Source: Neptuniibacter pectenicola
Lineage (GTDB): Bacteria > Pseudomonadota > Gammaproteobacteria > Pseudomonadales > Balneatricaceae
NCBI RefSeq assembly: GCF_001597735.1
Contig: NZ_LUTS01000014.1
Span: 1 to 56,810 of the forward strand
Length of the DNA stretch: 56,810 bases
Reading direction: 5' to 3'
This document shows, one piece after another, positions 1 to 8,261 of this stretch. Under the pieces are notes generated by a model. It saw nothing but the letters and a program-made list of their open reading frames with translations. It did no database searches and was not told the DNA's origin. The position numbers were made by a program, and so were the translations under genes. The number at the start of each line of letters is the position of its first letter. Within the stretch, counting starts at the first letter, position 1.

Positions 1-152
1 AGGCATTATCCAATGCTTACTTAAAATCTCAGGGGCTTTATGAATTGCGCGATGGATGGATCAAGCTTCACCATTCTCAGTGAAACGCCCTGTGCGGATC
101 CGCATGCAGGGTGTTGTGGGGGCTGAGGGTTAGAGACCCTCGGCTACCCGAT
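1..152 (+). mobile_element. 3' end of a group II intron (domains V and VI)
   Basis: Only the 3' end of the element is in the window. Directly after the maturase stop there is a domain V hairpin at about 84-115: stem CGCCCTG (86-92) with CAGGGTG (107-113), inner stem TGCG/CGCA (93-96, 101-104), loop GATC, and the two-base bulge TG (105-106) on the 3' side that is diagnostic of domain V. Domain VI follows at 118-149: GGG pairs with CCC, a long stem 121-130/136-145 is closed by a five-base loop, and A146 is left unpaired as the likely branch point. The intron should end with AT at 151-152, six bases past A146. The 5' part and most of the reading frame lie upstream of the window. Confidence 0.85.
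3..83 (+). CDS. Group II intron reverse transcriptase/maturase, C-terminal end only
   Basis: The last 26 codons of a frame that enters from the left edge and stops at TGA 81-83. The residues GLYELRDGWIKLHH fit the usual C-terminus of group II intron-encoded proteins (maturase/DNA-binding end). Domain V of the intron starts directly behind the stop, which is the normal arrangement. The protein would be a reverse transcriptase and maturase that splices its own intron and copies it into new DNA sites. Whether the rest is intact cannot be seen here. Confidence 0.7.
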   Translation, partial: ALSNAYLKSQGLYELRDGWIKLHHSQ

Positions 153-158
153 TACATT

Positions 159-461
159 TCATTTAAACGGAAGAGATATACATACGACGGAAAAGACTAG
201 CACTCCCGAAGTAAGCAACCAAAACATATGAGGTTGTTCATCTTTGTATACCTTTTCAATACCACCCAATTCAGTAATAAACCCTAAATGGACACACCTC
301 CAACAATAGAACGGAAGGTATATACCGCCAATCATAAATAATATCTCAACACCTTTTGCTGTTTGCTCAGGGGAGTTTTCTAAGCCAGCTACTACAAAAG
401 CAATAGGAGTTAATCCTATACAAATGTATGCAGCAATACGGTGAATCTTAAGTATGTCCAT
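159..461 (-). CDS. Small membrane protein of unknown function
   Basis: A 100-residue protein with three hydrophobic stretches likely to span the membrane (about residues 9-27, 37-54 and 79-97), a short loop with acidic and lysine residues between the second and third, and a CWRC pair near residue 53. I recognise no family. Its stop codon lies only 6 bases from the predicted 3' end of the group II intron, which runs in the opposite direction, so the intron inserted just behind the gene or trimmed its end. Upstream (480-525) is a long imperfect palindrome that could be its operator. No strong ribosome binding site is visible. The even hydrophobic pattern supports a real gene. Confidence 0.55.
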   Translation of the reverse strand: MDILKIHRIAAYICIGLTPIAFVVAGLENSPEQTAKGVEILFMIGGIYLPFYCWRCVHLGFITELGGIEKVYKDEQPHMFWLLTSGVLVFSVVCISLPFK

Positions 462-785
462 ATGATATGTAACAGCTAAATATATGACAGATTGTTGCGT
501 TTAAACACGACAAGTTGTCATATATCTACATGAAGCGAGTGGGTGAAGGGGGCGTAGGTGTTTGAATATCATAAGCTTTCCTTAGCTGGGGCTTTCTCTT
601 TCTTGGATAAAAATACAAAACTGTCAGGCTATCCTTACATAAACGAGAGCCGTTTTAAATACTCTGTTTGTCTGTCATGGATAACCAAGGTAAAACCTGT
701 GTTTTCCCCCTGTGACTCAACAGGGCATCAGCGGGTTTGAACTGCGTTGTTTACTGGTTTTGCTATTTTAAATTGATTTTGCGGG
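462..785. other. Gene-poor stretch between the small membrane protein and the radical SAM gene
   Basis: Apart from the palindrome at 480-525 I see no convincing gene. A 60-codon frame at 558-740 (+) has no ribosome binding site and no recognisable content. It is left out as a gene. Confidence 0.5.
480..525. repeat. 46-bp imperfect palindrome, possible operator
   Basis: Outer arms ATATATGACA (480-489) and TGTCATATAT (516-525) are perfect inverted repeats. The inner part is also nearly symmetrical around GTTTAAAC. Of 23 base pairs, 19 match. The outer end lies 19 bp upstream of the start codon of the small membrane protein, so an operator is plausible. It has no T-tract and does not look like a terminator. 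Confidence 0.6.
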
Positions 786-1463
786 TCAGCCAACCACATC
801 CAACTCGCGCTGTTTAAACTGAGCCCCGAGGCGTTCGGTTATGGCTTTGCACTTAATCACATCTACGCCTTCAAGCCCGTTGATGGCGGAGACTTGCACA
901 TCAGGGATCAGTTCGGCGGCGCGTTTGATGAAGGCTTGCACGGCTTGAAACGAGTTGGGTAGGGCGGGGTGGCAGTGCTGTTGATAGATCTGTTCGTTTT
1001 GGGCGTTTAGGGAGATAGATAAGGCATCTATACACTCAGCCAGTTCTGGCATTATATCCCGTTTATGGAATAGGCTGCCTAAACCATCGGTGTTGATCCG
1101 TGTTTTACCGCCGTTTTCTTTTACCCAGTGTGCGATCTCAAGTAGGGCTTTTAAGCGAAGCGTCGGTTCACCGTAGCCGCAAAAGACCACTTCGTCGTAG
1201 TAGGCTGGGTTGCCTAACTGAGCAATAATATTAGCCGCCTGCGGGCGTTTGCTGAGATAGAGCTCATGACCTTTTACCTGAGTAGAGCCGTTATGCTTAG
1301 GGCAAAATTGACAGGTTAATGTGCAGCGATCGGTTAGGTTGATATAGAGACTATTACGAATTTGATAGAGGTAACTGTCTTGATGCCCTTTAGGTGTTAT
1401 GCGTTTGGCCGGATTGGGGCGGGGTGTCAGCGTGCGGTCGGGTTTTGTGCAAGGTGTCGACAT
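786..1463 (-). CDS. TatD-linked radical SAM protein
   Basis: A 225-residue radical SAM enzyme. The cluster motif C-x3-C-x2-C is at residues 47, 51 and 54 (CTLTCQFC), binding the 4Fe-4S cluster that cleaves S-adenosylmethionine. FCGYGEPT near residues 95-101 is the GGE-like SAM-binding motif. The length and the GYGEP pattern fit the small radical SAM family often encoded beside TatD-type nucleases (TIGR04038). The substrate is not known. No tatD gene lies next to it here. The N-terminal 25 residues are rich in Pro, Arg and Lys and look disordered. The gene stands alone, with 200 bp to its upstream neighbour. Confidence 0.8.
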   Translation of the reverse strand: MSTPCTKPDRTLTPRPNPAKRITPKGHQDSYLYQIRNSLYINLTDRCTLTCQFCPKHNGSTQVKGHELYLSKRPQAANIIAQLGNPAYYDEVVFCGYGEPTLRLKALLEIAHWVKENGGKTRINTDGLGSLFHKRDIMPELAECIDALSISLNAQNEQIYQQHCHPALPNSFQAVQAFIKRAAELIPDVQVSAINGLEGVDVIKCKAITERLGAQFKQRELDVVG

Positions 1464-1591
1464 AGATAAGTATCAATCTGATAGAGAGGAAGGGCTACTT
1501 TAATTGGCTTTGCGGCTGGCGGCGTTGATGGTTATCAAGAAAATGTGGGGTTGTATGTGTTGAGTTGACCGCTGCTTGTAACAAAGGTGAT

Positions 1592-1623
1592 CCGGTTTAG
1601 GGTGGGCAACACCCTATAACCGG
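1592..1623. repeat. Hairpin between two minus-strand genes
   Basis: CCGGTTTAGGGTG (1592-1604) can pair with CACCCTATAACCGG (1610-1623) with one unpaired base and a five-base loop. It lies behind the 1665-1940 gene and may end its transcript, but the T-tract is weak. Confidence 0.4.
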
Positions 1624-1664
1624 TATCGAAGGGGACTGGCTTGCTATTCTGTATCATGCGGCCA

Positions 1665-1940
1665 TTAGGCTGCTTTTTTGGCATGATGTTCTGGATGGGT
1701 CGCAATAAAGTGTTTAAGTACTTTTCTTAGCATCTCCGCATGCTGGTAATTTTTTTCACGCTCTGCTTTGTCGATATCATCCATAATAATGCTCTTTATC
1801 TTTTGCTCACCGTCGTGGGTGATCATGTAGTGTCCCAACGCGATAGCGATCATTGAAGTGACATGCTCATGTTCTGCAATGGCGTCTACTTCGTCTGCTG
1901 TTAGGTCACTCAGTTCTAAACATTCTTCGTACGTTATCAT
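1665..1940 (-). CDS. Conserved-looking small acidic protein, unknown function
   Basis: A 91-residue, probably helical soluble protein with a His-rich C-terminus (FIATHPEHHAKKAA) and many acidic residues in the first half. A purine-rich AGGAATAGAG precedes the ATG. There are no membrane segments and no signal peptide. I do not recognise a family. The amphipathic helix pattern and codon use like that of the neighbours make a real gene likely. It stands alone between a 340-bp spacer upstream and a hairpin downstream. Confidence 0.55.
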   Translation of the reverse strand: MITYEECLELSDLTADEVDAIAEHEHVTSMIAIALGHYMITHDGEQKIKSIIMDDIDKAEREKNYQHAEMLRKVLKHFIATHPEHHAKKAA

Positions 1941-2280
1941 CTCTATTCCTCAGCCTTATTTTTATCAATCTATTTGGCGTTGCCGAGTCAATTGGTTTAA
2001 CCGGTAAATTGATTGTAGATGAGATTTTCTGGTTACTCTAATCATTTAGTAGGACAAAATTTCACCAGAAACAATCATTGAAAAAATACGATTCATGTTG
2101 CGAATGCGGTAGATAATTATTGTTCAATAATGCTTTGCTGAGTTGATGCGGGTTAGCGTTATGCTGCGTAACAGCAAGTCGGATTAGAGGCCGAGCGGTC
2201 AGGCTTGAGCGGATTAAAAAATAATAAGCTTATGCCTATTTAGTTACCGGAAATAGGGGCGTTAGCGGGGATATTGAGAC
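1941..2280. other. 340-bp spacer without a gene
   Basis: I see no coding frame. A small hairpin near 2234-2257 (CCTATTT with AAATAGG) followed on the minus strand by an AT-rich stretch may end the DUF2164 transcript. The rest is likely the promoter region of the 91-residue protein. Confidence 0.4.
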
Positions 2281-2529
2281 CTAACGGTCGGTGATTTTTT
2301 CCATTTCATAAAAGGCATCGGCGATATCATCGAGCTTGCTGGTGACAATTAATTGGGCGTCGTTTAAGCCTTTGTTGTAATAGTGGGCGCCGAGCTCTTT
2401 TGAGATGAAATCCAGTAGAAATTCACATTCAAACTGGCCTATATCTTGTTCCATCTCGCGTGAAAAATAGGCCTTTAGTTTTGCAACTAAGGTCGCTCTC
2501 TCATCGGTTGTAAATTTGATCTCTGACAT
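2281..2529 (-). CDS. DUF2164 family protein
   Basis: 82 residues. The pattern YFSREMEQDIGQFECEFLLD followed by a conserved YNKGLNDA is the core of DUF2164, a small cytoplasmic family of unknown function found across proteobacteria. Length and motif order match the family over the whole protein. It lies 18 bp behind the VF530 gene on the same strand, so the two are probably co-transcribed. No clear Shine-Dalgarno is seen, which fits translational coupling with the upstream gene. Confidence 0.8.
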   Translation of the reverse strand: MSEIKFTTDERATLVAKLKAYFSREMEQDIGQFECEFLLDFISKELGAHYYNKGLNDAQLIVTSKLDDIADAFYEMEKITDR

Positions 2530-2547
2530 AGGGGAGCGCGCTCTGTT

Positions 2548-2790
2548 TTAGGGTTTTGTGTTCCACGGGTTTTGGTTTGAAAACGTATATAAAAACAGTT
2601 GCTCTACTTTGTCTCGTGCCCAAGGGGTTTTGCGTAAAAACTTGAGGGTGGATTTGATCGATGGGTCGTTTTTAAAGCAGTTGATGTCGATCTGTTCAGC
2701 TAGTCCGTCCCAGCCGTAGTGGGCTTCGAGTTGGGTTACTATATCGGCTAGTTTGACCCCATGTAGGGGATTGTTCGGTTGTGTTGTCAT
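2548..2790 (-). CDS. VF530 (DUF2132) family protein
   Basis: 80 residues with the family pattern [42 protein letters not shown] and a closing VEQLFLY. VF530-type proteins are small helical domains related in fold to DNA-binding modules. Their cellular role is not established. It is first in a two-gene unit with the DUF2164 gene. Full length for the family. Confidence 0.85.
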   Translation of the reverse strand: MTTQPNNPLHGVKLADIVTQLEAHYGWDGLAEQIDINCFKNDPSIKSTLKFLRKTPWARDKVEQLFLYTFSNQNPWNTKP

Positions 2791-2899
2791 AGAGGTTATA
2801 GGTCTATCAATTTAAAGAGTGTTTGATGATACGGGGTTGCTGTGAAGAGAACCATAGAGGTGCGCAATAATTTGTTGAAGGGGTGTGTTGATAAGCAAT

Positions 2900-2923
2900 A
2901 AAAAAAGCCCTCCATAGGAGGGC
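2900..2923 (-). terminator. Rho-independent terminator of the liv-etf operon
   Basis: On the minus strand GCCCTCC-TAT-GGAGGGC (2923-2907) is followed by seven T (2906-2900). It closes the ten-gene operon that ends with the ETF:ubiquinone oxidoreductase gene about 80 bp upstream. Confidence 0.9.
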
Positions 2924-2941
2924 AAGAAGGCACCGAGCCTT

Positions 2942-2958
2942 GAAACCATAATGGTTTC
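2942..2958. repeat. 17-bp palindrome behind the ETF-QO gene
   Basis: GAAACCAT-A-ATGGTTTC is a perfect inverted repeat in the 3' untranslated region of the operon. It may be a first hairpin ahead of the terminator at 2900-2923. Confidence 0.5.
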
Positions 2959-3001
2959 TGATGAATCCCGTTGAGCGAGTTCTGTTTACAGGGTTCGTGG
3001 G

Positions 3002-4630
3002 TTACATGTTGGGGTAATTAGGTCCACCGCCACCTTCAGGGGGCATCCATTGGATGTTCTGGCAGGGGTCTTTGATATCACAGGTTTTACAATGCAGGCA
3101 GTTTTGCGCATTGATTTGAAGTTTTTTGCCGGCGTCATCGTCGATCACTTCATAGACCCCCGCAGGGCAGTAACGTTGTGCGGGTTCGTCATACAGTGGG
3201 ATATTTACGGTGAGAGGGATCTCCTCTTTACTGAGCTGTAGGTGACAAGGTTGATCCTCTTCATGGTTGGTATTGGATAAAAAGACAGAGGAGAGTTTGT
3301 CAAAGGAGAGCTTGCCATCGGGTTTAGGGTAGGTGATGGGCTTACTTTCACTCGACCGGTGTAGGCTGGCATGATCCTCTTGGAGGTCGTGCAGTGTGAA
3401 AGGTAGTTTTCCGTTAAACAGGCCTTGATCTAACGTGTTAAACGCGCCCCCCAACCAGCGCCCCAATTTATGCAGTGCCGGGCCAAAGTTGCGGGCCTTA
3501 TAGAGTTCTCTGTATAGCCAGCTTTGGGTATAGCGTGCCTCAAATGTGCTGGCATCGGTTTCATTATTTTTGAGTGCGTGGTGAACCGCTTCTGCGGCGA
3601 TCATGCCTGACTTCATCGCTGTGTGAGCGCCTTTGATTCGGGAGAAGTCTAAGGTGCCTGCGTCACAACCAATCAGCATTCCGCCGGGGAAGTTCATCTT
3701 TGGCAGTGAGTTATAGCCCCCTTTAGTAATCGCTCTTGCGCCATAGGAGACGCGATTTCCCCCCTCTAAGTATTGGGCAATCAGCGGATGGTGTTTAAGT
3801 TGTTGGAACTCATCAAAGGGACTCAGCCAAGGGTTGCTGTAGTTTAGGTCAATAATGAGGCCGACAGCCACCTGATTGTTTTCTGCGTGGTAGAGGAAGA
3901 AACCACCGCTGGTATCTCCCTGAAGCGGCCAGCCTGAACCATGAATAACCAGTCCCGGTTGGTGTTTGGCGGGATCAATATCCCATAGCTCTTTGAGGCC
4001 AATGCCATAATGTTGTGGGTCTTTACCTTGATCAAGCTTGAACTGACGAATCAGCTCTTTACCTAAGTGTCCGCGGCAACCTTCGGCAAACAGGGTAAAG
4101 GGGGCGTGTAACTCTATGCCCGGCATGAAGTTATCTTTAGGCATATTATCGCGGCCAACCCCCATATCACCGGTCAAAATACCTTTTACCTGCATGTTTT
4201 CATCGTATAAAACATCGGCGGCACTAAAGCTTGGAAATATCTCTACGCCTAATGCTTCGGCTTGTTCCCCTAACCAGCGTGTAAGGTTGGCAAGGCTGGC
4301 AATGTAGTTGCCTTGGTTGTGCATACTTTTGGGGGCCATCCAATGGGGAATTTTGATCGAAGATCGATTGTCTTTTAGGAGAACCACTTCATCCCGTTCG
4401 GTGGCGAGGGTTAGGGGGGCTCCTCTCTCTTTCCAGTCGGGGAAGAGTTCTGTTAAGGCTTTAGGGTCGATAACCGCACCGGACAGTATATGCGCGCCGA
4501 CTTCAGAGCCTTTTTCGACCACACAGATATTGAGTTCAGGGTCGAGTTGTTTCAGACGACAGGCACTGGCCAGCCCTGCGGGGCCGGCGCCTACAATTAA
4601 GACGTCAAACGTCATCACTTCGCGTTCCAT
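3002..4630 (-). CDS. Electron-transfer flavoprotein:ubiquinone oxidoreductase
   Basis: A 542-residue ETF-QO, the inner-membrane-associated flavo iron-sulfur enzyme that moves electrons from reduced ETF to ubiquinone. The FAD-binding GAGPAG motif is at residues 14-19. The C-terminal 4Fe-4S ligands are Cys 488, 511, 514 and 517 (CLHCKTC), spaced 23-3-3, close to the spacing in known ETF-QOs. The length is normal (about 550). The start at 4630 is preceded by AAGGAG and lies 2 bp behind the acyl-CoA dehydrogenase stop; the open frame continues upstream for 70 codons but overlaps that gene. It is last in the operon that also encodes both ETF subunits and the dehydrogenase, so the whole electron path is co-expressed. 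Confidence 0.95.
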   Translation of the reverse strand: MEREVMTFDVLIVGAGPAGLASACRLKQLDPELNICVVEKGSEVGAHILSGAVIDPKALTELFPDWKERGAPLTLATERDEVVLLKDNRSSIKIPHWMAPKSMHNQGNYIASLANLTRWLGEQAEALGVEIFPSFSAADVLYDENMQVKGILTGDMGVGRDNMPKDNFMPGIELHAPFTLFAEGCRGHLGKELIRQFKLDQGKDPQHYGIGLKELWDIDPAKHQPGLVIHGSGWPLQGDTSGGFFLYHAENNQVAVGLIIDLNYSNPWLSPFDEFQQLKHHPLIAQYLEGGNRVSYGARAITKGGYNSLPKMNFPGGMLIGCDAGTLDFSRIKGAHTAMKSGMIAAEAVHHALKNNETDASTFEARYTQSWLYRELYKARNFGPALHKLGRWLGGAFNTLDQGLFNGKLPFTLHDLQEDHASLHRSSESKPITYPKPDGKLSFDKLSSVFLSNTNHEEDQPCHLQLSKEEIPLTVNIPLYDEPAQRYCPAGVYEVIDDDAGKKLQINAQNCLHCKTCDIKDPCQNIQWMPPEGGGGPNYPNM

Positions 4631-4632
4631 CA

Positions 4633-6414
4633 CTAGGCTCCTTGCATCTGTTCTGTTGTTAATGCAAAGGTACTTGAGAGACCGGTGAGTACGGTGTCCG
4701 CATGTTGGCTGACGCGGGGTAGGAAGTACTCGGCATAAAAGCAGGCGGTCGCTATTTTGCCTTGCAAGAAGGCGTCGCCGTAAGGGTTGTCTTGGGTTGT
4801 GAGTTGCGACGCTAATAATGCACTTTGTGCTAATAACCAACCACCGGTTAGGTAGCCCATCATCATGAGGTTATCAAAGCTCACATTCCCTAAGGTGTGT
4901 GGCGTGCTTGCGCTGTTTTCTAAAATCCACTCACCGGCTGCGGTTGCATGGGTTAGGGCGGTTTTTAGCTTGCTCTGTAGTAGGGCGAGTTGTGGCGAGT
5001 AGGAAGCGGACAGTTGTGTGAGCGTGTCGTTTATATCGGCGTGCAGTGCTTTAAGGGCTGCGCCTTTATCATAAACAGTTTTACGGCCAATCAGGTCAAA
5101 GGCCTGAATGCCGGTGGTCCCTTCATAGATAGGGAGTATGCGTGCATCACGGTAGTGCTGCGCTGCGCCGGTTTCTTCAATAAAGCCCATACCGCCGAGG
5201 ACTTGGATATTTAATGAGGTGAGCTCTTGGGCTAGCTCGGTCATCCAACCTTTAACAATAGGTGTGTATAAATCGACACGGGCGTGGGCGGCTGGATCAC
5301 CCTGATGGGCGTGGTCAATATCGGCTGCTGCGCGGTAAGCAAGGGCGCGCATCGCTTCGTTGCCTGCTTTCATTGCCATTAACATGCGGCGCACATCGGG
5401 GTGTTCGATAATGGCGATTTTACTGCCATCTTTGCGGCTGCCTTGGGTGCGTTCTTGGCTGTACTCTAGGGCCTGTTGGTAGGCGCGTTCGGAGATTGAT
5501 AAACCTTGTAAGCCTACCGCTTGTCTGGCGTGGTTCATCATGGTGAACATATAGCTTAGGCCTTTGTTCTCTTCGCCGACGAGGTAGCCAATCGCTCCGT
5601 CGTTATCACCAAAGCTCATGACGCAGGTGGGGCTGCCATGAATCCCCATTTTGTGTTCTAAAGAGATACAGCTCACGTCGTTAAGTTCAGCGGGTTGGCC
5701 CTGATCGTCTAATAGGTATTTAGGTACGATGAAAAGAGAGATCCCTTTTACGCCGGCGGGTGCATCGGGTAGGCGAGCAAGTACCAGATGGACAATATTG
5801 CTTGTCATCTGATGATCACCCCAAGTGATAAAGATCTTCTGTCCGTTAATTTTATAGTGATCGCCTGCTGGGGTGGCTTTAGCGGCAACGGCGGCGAGGT
5901 CGGAGCCGGCATTAGGCTCGGTCAAGTTCATGGTGCCGGTCCACTCACCGCTAATTAGAGGTGGAAGATATTGAGCTTTAAGTTCATCACTCCCGTGTGC
6001 AATGAGTGCTTCTACTGCGCCTTGGCTGAGCATAGGGCAGAGCGCAAACGACATGTTTGATGAGTGCCAAAGCTCATTAACGGCGGTACCGATGACATTA
6101 GGCAAGTTCTGCCCGCCAAAGGCTTCGGGGCCGGTGAGGGTGGCCCAGCCGTTTTCTACAAACTGCTGATAAGCATCGGCAAAGCCAGCGGTTTCTTGCA
6201 CTTGGCCATCGGCTACGGTTGCGCCTTTTTCATCACCCACACGGTTGAGCGGTGCAAGGACATCGGAGGCGAGCTTGCCTGCTTCCTCAATAATCACGGT
6301 GGCGAGTTCGGTGTTCACTTCATCTAATTGAAGTGTTTCACATAATTGATCAAGACCAACCAGTTGATCCAATACAAAACTGGCGTCTTTTACAGGGGGG
6401 GTGTAAGTGCTCAT
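4633..6414 (-). CDS. Acyl-CoA dehydrogenase, large (DmdC-like, extra C-terminal domain)
   Basis: 593 residues. It oxidises an acyl-CoA to the enoyl-CoA, passing electrons to ETF. The order is that of the 590-600 residue subfamily: N-terminal extension, the flavin/substrate motif MNLTEPNAGSDLAAV, the helical domain with PIYEGTTGIQ (probable catalytic base Glu431), then an extra C-terminal helical domain. This subfamily includes DmdC (3-methylmercaptopropionyl-CoA dehydrogenase) and several FadE-type enzymes, so the true substrate cannot be read from sequence. ATG 6414 is chosen because GAGG lies just upstream; the frame runs 25 codons further without such a site. A terminator-like hairpin precedes it. 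It is followed after 2 bp by ETF-QO. Confidence 0.92.
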   Translation of the reverse strand: MSTYTPPVKDASFVLDQLVGLDQLCETLQLDEVNTELATVIIEEAGKLASDVLAPLNRVGDEKGATVADGQVQETAGFADAYQQFVENGWATLTGPEAFGGQNLPNVIGTAVNELWHSSNMSFALCPMLSQGAVEALIAHGSDELKAQYLPPLISGEWTGTMNLTEPNAGSDLAAVAAKATPAGDHYKINGQKIFITWGDHQMTSNIVHLVLARLPDAPAGVKGISLFIVPKYLLDDQGQPAELNDVSCISLEHKMGIHGSPTCVMSFGDNDGAIGYLVGEENKGLSYMFTMMNHARQAVGLQGLSISERAYQQALEYSQERTQGSRKDGSKIAIIEHPDVRRMLMAMKAGNEAMRALAYRAAADIDHAHQGDPAAHARVDLYTPIVKGWMTELAQELTSLNIQVLGGMGFIEETGAAQHYRDARILPIYEGTTGIQAFDLIGRKTVYDKGAALKALHADINDTLTQLSASYSPQLALLQSKLKTALTHATAAGEWILENSASTPHTLGNVSFDNLMMMGYLTGGWLLAQSALLASQLTTQDNPYGDAFLQGKIATACFYAEYFLPRVSQHADTVLTGLSSTFALTTEQMQGA

Positions 6415-6437
6415 AAGGGTCCTCATTTTAAAAAGAA

Positions 6438-6473
6438 GGCGCGGACTGAAAAACGTTCTACGTAGTCCGAGCC
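6438..6473 (-). terminator. Intercistronic hairpin with T-rich tail, possible attenuator
   Basis: In transcript direction GGCTCGGACT (6473-6464) pairs with AGTCCGCGCC (6447-6438), with one mismatch and a 16-base loop. It is followed by TTCTTTTT, just ahead of the acyl-CoA dehydrogenase ribosome binding site. This could partly terminate transcription or stabilise the upstream etf mRNA. Confidence 0.6.
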
Positions 6474-6510
6474 TTGTAAGGTCAAGCAACGCTACTCACG
6501 GAATAACGGG

Positions 6511-7437
6511 TTAAAGTTTTTGCTCGAGTTCTGGTACTGCGTCAAAGAGGTCGGCGACTAAACCGTAGTCTGCTACGGAGAAAATAGGCGCTTCTTCATC
6601 TTTGTTGATGGCAACGATGATTTTTGAATCTTTCATCCCCGCAAGGTGCTGGATGGCACCTGAGATCCCGACGCCAATGTAAAGGTCAGGGGCGACAATT
6701 TTTCCCGTTTGTCCGATCTGTATGTCATTAGAGACAAAACCGGCATCGACGGCGGCACGTGATGCACCGACGGCCCCCCCTAATTTGTCGGCAACCTGTT
6801 CAAGTAGGGAGAAGTTTTCGCTATTGCCCATACCGCGCCCCCCGGCAATCACCACTTTAGCGGCGGTTAGTTCGGGGCGATCGGATTGCGCTATCTCTTC
6901 TGATACGAAGCTGGATAGGGTGTTTTCGATCTGTAGTTCAACCGCTTCAATCGGTGCTGAGTTATCGGTCGCAGCGGGCTCAAATGCGGTGCTACGCACC
7001 GTAATCACTTTAACTGCGTCCAGGGATTGTAAGGTTGCGATCGCACCCCCTGCATAGATCGGGCGCTGGAACCTATCCGCACTTTCAACTGCGGTAATAT
7101 CGGAGATCTGTCCTACATCCAGTAGGGCGGCCACTCTTGGTAGAATATTTTTACCATTGCTGGTGGCTGGCGCTAGGATATGGCTGTAACCCTCGCTGAG
7201 CTCGATGATGAGTTGGGCCATATTTTCTGCAAGCTGGTGGGTGTAAACCGGGTTGTCGGCTAAAAGGACTTTATTGATACCGCTAATCTGGGCGGCTTCG
7301 TCGGCCACCGATTGGCAGTCACAGCCGGCAACGAGCAGGTGGAGTTCCTGACCCATTTGTGTGGCTGCGGTTACGGTGTTAAGTGTGGCACCTTTTAGGG
7401 TGCTGTTGTCATGTTCTGCAATAATTAGAATAGCCAT
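6511..7437 (-). CDS. etfA: Electron transfer flavoprotein alpha subunit
   Basis: 308 residues, normal length for EtfA (FixB). The C-terminal FAD domain is clear: [42 protein letters not shown] and [10 protein letters not shown] are all signature segments. With EtfB it forms the soluble heterodimer that accepts electrons from acyl-CoA dehydrogenases and delivers them to ETF-QO. AAGGGG sits 6-7 bp upstream of the ATG. It begins 11 bp behind etfB. It is a housekeeping-type ETF rather than the nitrogen-fixation type, judged by the fatty-acid context. Confidence 0.95.
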   Translation of the reverse strand: MAILIIAEHDNSTLKGATLNTVTAATQMGQELHLLVAGCDCQSVADEAAQISGINKVLLADNPVYTHQLAENMAQLIIELSEGYSHILAPATSNGKNILPRVAALLDVGQISDITAVESADRFQRPIYAGGAIATLQSLDAVKVITVRSTAFEPAATDNSAPIEAVELQIENTLSSFVSEEIAQSDRPELTAAKVVIAGGRGMGNSENFSLLEQVADKLGGAVGASRAAVDAGFVSNDIQIGQTGKIVAPDLYIGVGISGAIQHLAGMKDSKIIVAINKDEEAPIFSVADYGLVADLFDAVPELEQKL

Positions 7438-7448
7438 TTAATCACCCC

Positions 7449-8198
7449 TTAAATTACGTTGGCTTGGTTTTTAAGTTTCTCAACCAGTTCATCAACACTG
7501 TTGACTAAAATGCCAGCGCTGCGCTCAACCGGTGGTGTTACTTTGATTAACGTGCTGTGTGTTTTAAGTTCAACGCCTAAGGTTTCAGGTGTTGTTACGG
7601 TGAGTGGTTTGCGCTTTGCCTTCATAATATTGGGGAGTGAGGCATAGCGAGGTTCGTTAAGACGAAGATCAGCAGTAATAACGGCCGGTAGGCTGAGCGA
7701 TAAGGTTTGTGAGCCACCATCAATCTCGCGGGCGACCTGAACTTTACCGTCTTTTAGTGTGAGCTCTGATGCAAACGTGGCTTGGGGCATACCCAATAGT
7801 GCCGATAGCATCTGCCCCGTTTGGTTGTTATCCGAGTCGATCGCTTGTTTTCCTAATAGTACTAAGCCCGGTTCTTCGTTTTTAACGACTTGGGCGAGTA
7901 ATTTAGCAACGTTGAGTGACTCGGGAATATCATCCGTTTCAATCTGAATGCCGCGATCTGCGCCTAAGGCTAAGGCGGTTCGGATCTGCTCTTGGCAGGC
8001 TTTAGGGCCAACCGAGACGACAATGACCTCGTCGGCACTGCCGGCTTCTTTTAAGCGAATCGCTTCCTCGACGGCAATTTCACAGAATGGATTGATCGCC
8101 ATTTTTGTATTGTTGAGATCAACATCTGAGTTGTCTGCCTTAACTCTTACTTTTGCGTTGTAATCAATAACACGTTTTACAGCGACTAATATCTTCAT
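7449..8198 (-). CDS. etfB: Electron transfer flavoprotein beta subunit
   Basis: 249 residues. The N-terminal [20 protein letters not shown] and the segments [16 protein letters not shown] and [17 protein letters not shown] are the EtfB (FixA) signatures that build the AMP site and the partner-binding face. AGAGGT lies 7 bp before the ATG. It comes 63 bp after the acyl-CoA ligase gene and just before etfA on the same strand. It is cytoplasmic and the partner of the EtfA encoded next. Confidence 0.95.
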   Translation of the reverse strand: MKILVAVKRVIDYNAKVRVKADNSDVDLNNTKMAINPFCEIAVEEAIRLKEAGSADEVIVVSVGPKACQEQIRTALALGADRGIQIETDDIPESLNVAKLLAQVVKNEEPGLVLLGKQAIDSDNNQTGQMLSALLGMPQATFASELTLKDGKVQVAREIDGGSQTLSLSLPAVITADLRLNEPRYASLPNIMKAKRKPLTVTTPETLGVELKTHSTLIKVTPPVERSAGILVNSVDELVEKLKNQANVI

Positions 8199-8261
8199 TT
8201 CGGTACCTCTATCTGTCCCGGGGGTTGTGTAATCCTCCCCAAGGTTGTTGTAATCGTTGTG

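Noticed and set aside
480-525. Integron attC or phage attachment site
   Set aside because: The palindrome lacks the conserved attC core (GTTRRRY/RYYYAAC ends) and no integrase is near.
558-740. 60-codon plus-strand frame
   Set aside because: No ribosome binding site, no recognisable content, and codon use unlike the neighbours.
4308-4688. Plus-strand frame of 126 codons inside the ETF-QO gene
   Set aside because: It is the shadow of a strongly supported gene on the other strand.
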